From Bacillota bacterium (GTDB lineage: Bacteria > Bacillota > Clostridia > Christensenellales > Aristaeellaceae): a stretch of DNA of 15,650 bases. A model generated the notes under the pieces. The model was not told the origin of the DNA and searched no databases. It worked only from the letters and a program-made list of their open reading frames with translations. Positions 1 through 6,129 of this stretch are shown here, one piece after another. The position numbers and the translations under genes are program-made. Position 1 is the first letter of the stretch. Every line of letters begins with the position of its first letter. The stretch lies in the NCBI GenBank assembly GCA_019137115.1, contig JAGVSV010000313.1, forward strand, positions 1 through 15,650, given 5' to 3'.

Positions 1-241
1 GGGAATGGATGTTTGATCTTCTACATTGGTGCCGAACGAAACCCCATCGTACCCTGATGGCTCAATGCATAAAAACCGCCATTCCCTTCAGCGCATAGCG
101 CCAACCACCAATCTCCATCCAATGGGTTTAGCTGATCCAAACCTGCGGCACATTTGCTCCTTGTGCTTTGCTTTGCGGTAGCCCACCAAAAACCAGCAAC
201 ACCGTCAGGAAAAACGACAGACTGCGCTTCAAACGCACCAT
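1..241 (-). pseudogene. 5' end of a secreted protein gene, frameshifted; runs off the window edge
   Basis: Reading leftward from an ATG at 241, the sequence encodes a clear Sec signal peptide: basic start MVRLKRS, a hydrophobic core, then a cleavage-like GLPQSKAQG stretch. This frame stops with TAA at about 128-130, after VWIS. A different frame then continues with NPLDGDWWLALCAEGNGGF and further residues up to a TAG near position 22. That tail resembles a blade of a beta-propeller-like domain. The simplest reading is one secreted protein broken by an indel near 130, and perhaps again near 22. The ATG lies two bases past the stop of the preceding gene, so the two were probably co-transcribed. 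I infer a paralogue of the neighbouring propeller/solute-binding gene. Sequencing error at a contig end is an alternative explanation to true decay. Confidence 0.45.
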
Positions 242-242
242 G

Positions 243-1735
243 TCAGCGCTCTCCTCTTTCCAGCCGAACAAGGCGAATATAATCATCTGCCTGTTTGATG
301 AACTCATCCAGCGTGATGCCGCCGTTGATCATCAAACTGCTTTGCTCCGCCAACTTCTCGTTATACATGATCAAGGCGTCCTCGAGCACGACCAGCAATG
401 GCGCATAGCCTTGATATTCAGCGATGCCGCGTTGCGTAATGAGATAGCGGTTCTCATTCAGGTGCTGAATGTTCTCTTTGAGAAAGGCCACCTCATCTGC
501 GTGCGCTTGTTTCTCCTCTTGCGGCACTTCCCTTGCCAGAAGGGAAGCGAGCCGGGCTTGTTCCGACGCCAACTGCGTCATCAAAAACGGGTTGAGCATG
601 GGTTGATTCATGCTTTGGTAGAGAGCGGAATCCTCAGCGGTCTGTTTGGTTGCCAGATACTCCAGGTACTGGATGGCCGCGTCCTTGTTGCCGGAATATG
701 GGTTGACGACAAATACCTTTGTCCAGGTGTAGATTTTTGCAGGTGCGTCAGGCGTAATCTTGATCGGGGGCAGCACCCCCTCCAGAATGATGCTGCTGTT
801 CAGCCCGGAGATCAGTACGCCGTCATACTCGTCTTGACGTGGGTAGCGGTTATCCTTGGGCACTTCATTCAGAATGCGCTGGGCAAGGTGGCGGAAAACC
901 GGCGTGTCAAAGCTCATGGTTCCTTCGGCTGTGTAGACATTGATCAGATACTGCCGCAGGAGATAGACCATCATGTCCTCCTGCGTGTAATTCCATGCGC
1001 CGAAGGGAACAAAGGTCTCGCTTGCATTGAAGTCCAGCTCCTCAAGTTTCTGGATTACGTCCAGCATCTCATCCCAGGTTGCCGGGGCCTGGACGCATAT
1101 GCCAGGGCTTCAGGATCAAGCGCACGGGAAAAGGACGCCATGGCAATGACTGGCCAGGCAACGATGTGTCGTTTATCGTTGGTTCAGCGTTGGAAAAGGC
1201 GGTGATAAGCCTATCCAGCCCCTGGCGCAATACTTCGCTGTGTGACAGATCAACGTAGTATCTTTTGTCCTTAACAACCTGTTAAGCCTTCAGAAGTTCA
1301 ACGATTCCGGTCTTTTGCATAAAATCCAGGTTGTACTGTGTTCTGTGCCCCATAACCGAGATGCTGCAAGTGGGTTGTTCGAGCGCTTGGCAAACCCGCA
1401 GCTGGCCCAAACGCACCCCGGGCAAAAAGCCCCGAACGAATCGATGCCATGGGCGACATGCTCGGCACGCCATACACAGGCTGACTTGCTCCATCCATGA
1501 AAAAACGCATGATGCCGGTACCATTGGGTACATAGAGCGCAGCCAGTTGCGCGTCATAGCTCAACCCGCTTTCGCCCCGATGTCCATGCAGCGGAAGTAT
1601 GGAGTTCGCCTGCCCTATTTCAGTGTCATATACCGCCAACTGCCATAGCGCCTGTGAATCATCAAGCAACAACCCAAGCAACATTCCTTGTTGCGCATCC
1701 CACGCACACCAATGCGAATCAAACACAGCGCCATG
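243..1735 (-). pseudogene. Decayed beta-propeller / extracellular solute-binding protein
   Basis: The longest intact piece (1067 to 243, 274 codons) looks like the C-terminal half of a family-1-type extracellular solute-binding protein. It has the characteristic segment NPYSGNKDAAIQYLEYLA (continued activity of the receptor lobe in this family) and a helical tail. The frame continues upstream without a start as PATWDEMLDVIQ, typical of these receptors, then breaks near 1085-1112. Further upstream, other frames carry DKRHIVAWPVIAMASFSRAL, then YYVDLSHSEVLRQGLDRL, an in-frame TAA at 1282-1284, and SVMGHRTQYNLDFMQKTGI. Above about 1400 the frame shifts again to a propeller-like piece with AWDAQQGMLLGLLLDDSQA and LAALYVPNG. 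No signal peptide remains at the 5' end. Several independent breaks argue for a pseudogene or a poorly sequenced stretch; the 274-codon piece could still be predicted as a gene on its own. Confidence 0.6.
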
Positions 1736-1782
1736 TGCTTAATAAGCGTGTGTTGCAAGGTCAAAACAGCAGTCATTTCATT

Positions 1783-2637
1783 CTACATTTCCTTCGGCTT
1801 GATCTTTTCGCCCCATCTGTCCATGTACATAGCAAGGACAAAGCCCACCGCGGCGATCAGCAGGCACGCCAGCGCCTGCCAGGCGCTTTCGTAGGTGCGC
1901 GGGATGATCATCAGCGTGCTGGCGATCACCAGCCCTACGATGGCGTGGCTGGCGATGCCGTGATGCTTCTCAAACAGCATGTCAATCAGGCGCGCGAACA
2001 GTACTGCCACCGCCACGATGCCCAGCAACAGCGGCGCGATCACCGAGAAATCCAGGTTGCCCACCGCCGCCATGATCTGCTCATACAGACCCATAAACAG
2101 AAGGATCGACGAGCTGCTCAGGCCCGGCACCACCAGGCTGAATCCCCACACGATGCCGCTGACAAAGCTCAACGGCAGGGTGAGCGCGATGCTTAGCGTG
2201 CTGCCGGAGGACAGCGCGTACAGCAGCACCAGCAGCACGGTGAAGCTGCCATACACCGTCAGCCAGTCCGCGCGCTTGCGGCCCTCGCGGCCCGCGGTGC
2301 GCCACAGCATGGGCACCGTGCCGAAGATCAGCCCCACGAACAGGCTGATCGGATACGGCGAATCGGTGGCGAACAGCAGATCGATGAGCTTGGCGAACCC
2401 CACAAAGCCGATGGCCACGCCGATCAGGATGGGCACAAACAACCACAGGTTCTTTTTCAGCGCCCGGATCGGGTGGGACAAAAACTCCATCATCGGGCGG
2501 TAGATGCCGAACACCACGCTCAAAACCCCGCCGCTGATGCCCGGCAGGATGGCCCCGCCGCCAATCAGCGCGCCCTGGATGACCCGCATCAAAAACATCC
2601 CGGACGAGGGCGCCGACAACTTTTCCTTCTCCTGCAT
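1783..2637 (-). CDS. DUF368 (PopT-like) polyprenyl-phosphate transporter
   Basis: This is a 284-residue polytopic membrane protein. Near the N-terminus it carries the DUF368 hallmark GGGAILPGISGG. A second, inverted-repeat-like copy, GFSLVVPGLSSSS, lies about 160 residues later, and hydrophobic segments fill the rest. DUF368 proteins (PopT) have been linked to returning undecaprenyl phosphate, the lipid carrier of wall synthesis, to the inner membrane face; assigning that job here is by family. I chose the ATG at 2637, not the longer frame starting at 2718, because GGGAGG (2643-2648) sits five bases upstream and MQEKEK fits a short cytoplasmic N-terminus. The gene is divergent from the SH3-domain gene, and the two starts are only about 150 bases apart. 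It ends shortly before the decayed solute-binding genes. Confidence 0.9.
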   Translation of the reverse strand: MQEKEKLSAPSSGMFLMRVIQGALIGGGAILPGISGGVLSVVFGIYRPMMEFLSHPIRALKKNLWLFVPILIGVAIGFVGFAKLIDLLFATDSPYPISLFVGLIFGTVPMLWRTAGREGRKRADWLTVYGSFTVLLVLLYALSSGSTLSIALTLPLSFVSGIVWGFSLVVPGLSSSSILLFMGLYEQIMAAVGNLDFSVIAPLLLGIVAVAVLFARLIDMLFEKHHGIASHAIVGLVIASTLMIIPRTYESAWQALACLLIAAVGFVLAMYMDRWGEKIKPKEM

Positions 2638-2665
2638 AAAAACCTCCCGGCAATCATTCCGCGGT

Positions 2666-2674
2666 ATTTTACCA
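2666..2674 (-). promoter_or_regulatory. Candidate extended -10 for the DUF368 gene
   Basis: On the minus strand this reads TGGTAAAAT, an extended -10 (TGn followed by TAAAAT), about 30 bases upstream of the chosen start. No good -35 hexamer is seen at the normal distance, which extended -10 promoters tolerate. Confidence 0.35.
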
Positions 2675-2748
2675 TAGAATGGGTGCGTTCGTTTTCCTGC
2701 GCACAGGCAGCCACGCACGCCCGGTACCGCATGCCCGCCCTGATGGGA

Positions 2749-2754
2749 TATAAT
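2749..2754 (+). promoter_or_regulatory. Consensus -10 box for the SH3-domain gene
   Basis: TATAAT lies 36 bases before the coding start. The -35 region is poor. Transcription would begin near 2761. A 5-bp hairpin (2762-2766 with 2771-2775, GGGGA/TCCCC) would then sit at the very 5' end of the message, just ahead of the ribosome binding site AGGAGG at 2779-2784. Confidence 0.5.
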
Positions 2755-2789
2755 GATGGCAGGGGAGGGTTCCCCGATAGGAGGAAATG

Positions 2790-3815
2790 ATGAAATCAGG
2801 TAAGAATGTAAACCTTTTGAACGTAACGCTGTCGGCGCTGCTTGTGCTTGCGTTGCTGGCCGCGCCCATTGCCACGCTGTCCGAAGCCCCCGAAGTGAAC
2901 CTGTCCTGGTTTATCGTGGGTTCGGAAGGCGTCACGCTGACCGCGCAGCCCGGCGCCGGCGCGGCGGAACTGCGGGCGCTGCTGCCCGGCCAGACGGTGG
3001 GGCTGATCACCACACAGGGCAATGAGGCGCAGGTGATGGCCTACAGCCCGGCCGGCGATCTGTTGCTGGGCTGGGTGCCGTACGCGGCGCTGACCCCGAC
3101 GGGTGCGCCGATGATGGCGGTCGTGCAAAGCGGGACGCCCGGCACCCGCGCGCTGCTGCGCACCGGCGCCGGACGCAACGCCAAGGTGTTGGCCAAGTAC
3201 AACGACGGCACCGTGGTGCAGCTGCTCAACGGGCCGGACAACGGCGCGGTGCGCGTACGGGTCGGCCAGCTGGACGGCTTCATGAAGGAGAGCGACCTGG
3301 CGGTGGGCTGGCCCGCAGAAGGATTTGCCGCCGCCATTCCCACCGCGGTGGTATCAAGCGCGGAGTACGCGTCCTTAAGCCTGCGGGATGCCCCCAACTA
3401 TCAGTCCAACAAAATCGGCGCGGTGCCGAACGGGCAGCCGGTGCGGGTGCTGGGCCTGACCGAAGAATTTGCCCATGTGCTGACCGAGCGGGGCGAAATC
3501 GGCTTCCTGATGGCGTCCGGCCTGTCGCCGCATCCCGCCTATTCGGACGCCGCCGCTGCGATGGCGCCCGTACCGGAGCCGGACGGCTACCAGACGGTGG
3601 TTGAAAACCTGGACGGCCAGGGCGCGCACCTGCGCACCCGCGCCAGCACGGCGTCCGACTCCCTGGGCCTGTACCCCAACGGCACCCATGTGGTGGTCAC
3701 CGGCGGCGGCACCTGGTGGAAAACCGTGTGGGTGGACGGCAAAACCGGTTACATGATGGGCAAGCTGCTGCGCGGCTTTGTGCCCGTGGAGCCCACGGTG
3801 GACCCGTACTACTGA
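2790..3815 (+). CDS. Secreted protein with four SH3b (bacterial SH3-like) repeats
   Basis: The 341-residue product begins with a Sec signal peptide (hydrophobic stretch TLSALLVLALLAAP). About four bacterial SH3-like modules follow, near residues 45-95, 110-170, 190-245 and 265-330. Each has the usual pattern: a short strand with LR.G/LRD.P, a 'G..V.VL' strand, and a closing 'GF/GYM....L' strand (for example GTRALLRTGAG, ASLSLRDAPNYQ, GAHLRTRASTASDS, TGYMMGKLL). SH3b modules commonly bind peptidoglycan or act as targeting domains; no catalytic domain is attached, so this looks like a wall-binding or sensory exported protein. There is no transmembrane anchor after the signal and no sortase motif. 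ATGs at 2787 and 2790 both exist; I prefer 2790 because AGGAGG (2779-2784) is then five bases away rather than two. Confidence 0.85.
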   Translation: MKSGKNVNLLNVTLSALLVLALLAAPIATLSEAPEVNLSWFIVGSEGVTLTAQPGAGAAELRALLPGQTVGLITTQGNEAQVMAYSPAGDLLLGWVPYAALTPTGAPMMAVVQSGTPGTRALLRTGAGRNAKVLAKYNDGTVVQLLNGPDNGAVRVRVGQLDGFMKESDLAVGWPAEGFAAAIPTAVVSSAEYASLSLRDAPNYQSNKIGAVPNGQPVRVLGLTEEFAHVLTERGEIGFLMASGLSPHPAYSDAAAAMAPVPEPDGYQTVVENLDGQGAHLRTRASTASDSLGLYPNGTHVVVTGGGTWWKTVWVDGKTGYMMGKLLRGFVPVEPTVDPYY

Positions 3816-3853
3816 CGGTGCAAAACCGCAGACAGCGGCCACATCCTCTTTTC

Positions 3854-3881
3854 AGGCGCATCCCGGCAGGATGCGCCTTTT
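3854..3881 (+). terminator. Rho-independent terminator after the SH3-domain gene
   Basis: AGGCGCATCC pairs perfectly with GGATGCGCCT around a five-base loop, followed by a T-run (3878-3881). It lies about 40 bases after the stop codon and separates this gene from the transporter operon. Confidence 0.8.
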
Positions 3882-4017
3882 CAATGCCATCCACGATGCA
3901 ACAATGAAATCGTAAGGAGCTTGCCCAAACAGCAAAAAAGAAAACCGCAAACCTGTCCTTTTTGAGGGTTGCGCGATTCATTCATCTTGTGGTAGAGTGA
4001 ACCCGATAAAACTCATA

Positions 4018-4064
4018 ACCCTGGTGGGTACCGGTTTGGCTCCAAGGCAACCTGGCATGGTTGC
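4018..4064 (+). promoter_or_regulatory. Structured leader upstream of the transporter operon
   Basis: The 275 bases between the SH3 gene and the first receptor gene hold a terminator and this hairpin-rich leader. GCAACC (4047-4052) pairs with GGTTGC (4059-4064). It competes with an overlapping fold in which GGTT (4033-4036) pairs with AACC (4049-4052). A small ACCC/GGGT hairpin lies at 4018-4029. The ribosome binding site (GGAGGAGGG, 4073-4081) follows at once. No known riboswitch consensus was recognised, and no convincing -35/-10 pair was found upstream. Confidence 0.3.
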
Positions 4065-4089
4065 GAATATATGGAGGAGGGACGCACAA

Positions 4090-6030
4090 ATGAATAGACG
4101 GATCCTGTCGCTGCTGCTTGTCCTGGCGCTGATGATGACCGTGATGCCTTTGGCATTCGCGGCGCCGGCGGAGTACAAGCAATCCCCGTACCTGGATGCC
4201 CGCGTTGCCAGCGGGGAGCTGGCACCCGTGGCGGAACGCCTGCCCAAGGTCACCAAGCTGCCTGACGAAATACTGCCCGAGTTTCTGGAGTATCAGATCG
4301 GCAAATACGGCGGCACGCTACGCTTCATCACCTCCGTCGTCAACTGGGACGCGGACGTGTTCGTCATGAACAATGAAGCGCTGCTGACGATGGAATCGGC
4401 CAACTCCGATGTCATCACGCCCAACATTGTCGAATCCTATGCAGTGAACGACGAGCAGACCGAGTTCACCTTCAAGCTGCGCGAAGGCCTCAAGTGGTCC
4501 GACGGCGTGCCCGTGACCATGGAGGACGTGAAGTTTACCATCGAGAAGGTCATATTCAACGAAGAGATCACCCCGGTCATCGCCAACTACATGCGCGACG
4601 GCGGCGTAGCCACGGGCGATCCCTTCACCTTTGAAGTGATTGACGATTGGACGTTCAAGCTCAGCTTCAAGGAAGCCTACGGTGGTTTTGTTGTGCACCT
4701 GTCCATCGCGGGCTGGAAGGGCTATACCGAGCTGATCAAGCCCAAGCACTTCCTGGAGAAATTCCACAAGGACTCCTATGAGACGTATGAGGCATACACC
4801 GAGGCCATGCAGCCGTATGCCGACGCGCTCGCCCTGGATCTGAGCCTGGAAGCCTCCTGGATCACGCTGTTCTCGCAGGCGGACTGCACCAACTGGGAGC
4901 TGACCGACCCGACCGACGCGCTGCCCACCAAGACGTTTGCGGACGCCGGCCACAAGGAAAACTTCCCGGTGCTGTACCCCTGGATGATGGTGTCCAGTGA
5001 AGGCGGCATCACCACCTGGGAGCGCAACCCCTACTACCACAAGGTGGACGCGGAAGGCAACCAGCTGCCGTACATTGACAAGCTCACCTCCACATTGGTG
5101 GAGAACATGGAAATGGTGCAGCTCAAGTACGTGGCCGGCGAAGCGGACTTCGGCCGTGAATCCGCCACCATCGACAACGTGACGCTGTACAAGGAAAACG
5201 AAGCCAAGGCCGGCATCACCACCTACCTGACGGCCATGCACGTCAACCCCACCGACCTGTGGATCAACTTCAACTACAAGGATGAAGCCTGGCAGGAAGC
5301 CATCAGCGATGTGCGGTTCCTGCAGGCGCTGGAGCTGTCCATTGACGCGGAGGAAATCCTGGATTCCGTGTACAAGGGCTTTGGCGAGATCAACCCCTAC
5401 TGGAAGTGCGAGGGCGACTTTGACGGCGCCAACGCGCTGCTGGACGAGATGGGCATGCAGAAGGGTTCGGACGGCTACCGCACCACGCCTTCCGGCAAGC
5501 CCCTGACCATCCAGATCATCAACTCCCCGGACGCCAAGGACATCACCTCGGTTTCCGAACTGTATGTGGAGTTCTGGAGCGAGATCGGCCTGAAAACCGA
5601 GATCACCACGCTGGAATCCTCCATGCGCGACCAGAAGCAGCTGGCCAACGAGATTCCGGTCCGCTGCGCATGGACGCACTCCACCCAGCTGTGGCACTAT
5701 GTGGACTTTGGCCCCATGGCGCCGCTGTGGACCGACTGGTTTAACGCAGGCGGCCTGACCGACCCGACCGTGGAAGCGGGCGAGGAGCCGCCGGAGTGGG
5801 CCAAGGAGTTCCAGTTGCTCAAGCAGTCGCTGATGACCGTCAGCCCCGTGGACGCCGTCAACGTGGTGGTGCCCAAGCTGCTGGAGGTCATGACCAGCAG
5901 GCTGTTCATCATCGAGCCGCTGATCAACGTGCAGCAGTGCGTGATCATCAACGCCAACATCGGCAACGTGCCCACCGGAGGCGCCGGCATCAGCTGGAAC
6001 TTCTCGGGCGAGCAGTTCTTCTACAAATAA
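4090..6030 (+). CDS. ABC transporter substrate-binding protein, family 5 (first of a tandem pair)
   Basis: This 646-residue secreted receptor belongs to solute-binding protein family 5 (SBP_bac_5; peptide, nickel and oligosaccharide receptors). The signal peptide MNRRILSLLLVLALMM ends at AFA before residue 25; there is no lipobox cysteine. Family marks are GGTLRF at 74-79, the diagnostic stretch around LREGLKWSDGVPVTMEDVKF (130-149), and the conserved DEMG region near 452. It is longer than typical DppA/OppA proteins (about 520-550). The size and sequence style resemble receptors in which the ligand may be an oligosaccharide as well as a peptide, so the substrate is left open. I start at ATG 4090, not 3997, because GGAGGAGGG lies just upstream and the signal peptide begins there. 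A close paralogue follows, then the permeases and ATPases of the same importer. Confidence 0.93.
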   Translation: MNRRILSLLLVLALMMTVMPLAFAAPAEYKQSPYLDARVASGELAPVAERLPKVTKLPDEILPEFLEYQIGKYGGTLRFITSVVNWDADVFVMNNEALLTMESANSDVITPNIVESYAVNDEQTEFTFKLREGLKWSDGVPVTMEDVKFTIEKVIFNEEITPVIANYMRDGGVATGDPFTFEVIDDWTFKLSFKEAYGGFVVHLSIAGWKGYTELIKPKHFLEKFHKDSYETYEAYTEAMQPYADALALDLSLEASWITLFSQADCTNWELTDPTDALPTKTFADAGHKENFPVLYPWMMVSSEGGITTWERNPYYHKVDAEGNQLPYIDKLTSTLVENMEMVQLKYVAGEADFGRESATIDNVTLYKENEAKAGITTYLTAMHVNPTDLWINFNYKDEAWQEAISDVRFLQALELSIDAEEILDSVYKGFGEINPYWKCEGDFDGANALLDEMGMQKGSDGYRTTPSGKPLTIQIINSPDAKDITSVSELYVEFWSEIGLKTEITTLESSMRDQKQLANEIPVRCAWTHSTQLWHYVDFGPMAPLWTDWFNAGGLTDPTVEAGEEPPEWAKEFQLLKQSLMTVSPVDAVNVVVPKLLEVMTSRLFIIEPLINVQQCVIINANIGNVPTGGAGISWNFSGEQFFYK

Positions 6031-6050
6031 CAGACCACCCCAACGATCAT

Positions 6051-6090
6051 CCGGGGCGCGCGGCTCCAACGGCTGCGCCGCGCGCCCCGG
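6051..6090 (+). other. Perfect 14-bp GC hairpin between the two receptor genes
   Basis: CCGGGGCGCGCGGC (6051-6064) pairs perfectly with GCCGCGCGCCCCGG (6077-6090) around a 12-base loop. No T-run follows, so it is unlikely to be an efficient intrinsic terminator. In transporter operons such intercistronic structures often stop 3' decay, which raises the yield of the upstream receptor relative to the genes behind it. That role is inferred. Confidence 0.75.
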
Positions 6091-6129
6091 AACTATAACC
6101 ACAAGTACTACACAAGGAAGGAACCCACG

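Noticed and set aside
168..1205. Plus-strand frame of 345 codons over the left end
   Set aside because: Opposite to the solute-binding sequence, which shows recognisable receptor motifs on the minus strand.
4018..4073. tRNA or SAM riboswitch in the receptor leader
   Set aside because: Short stems resemble a T-arm only superficially; no acceptor stem, anticodon arm or riboswitch core consensus can be formed.
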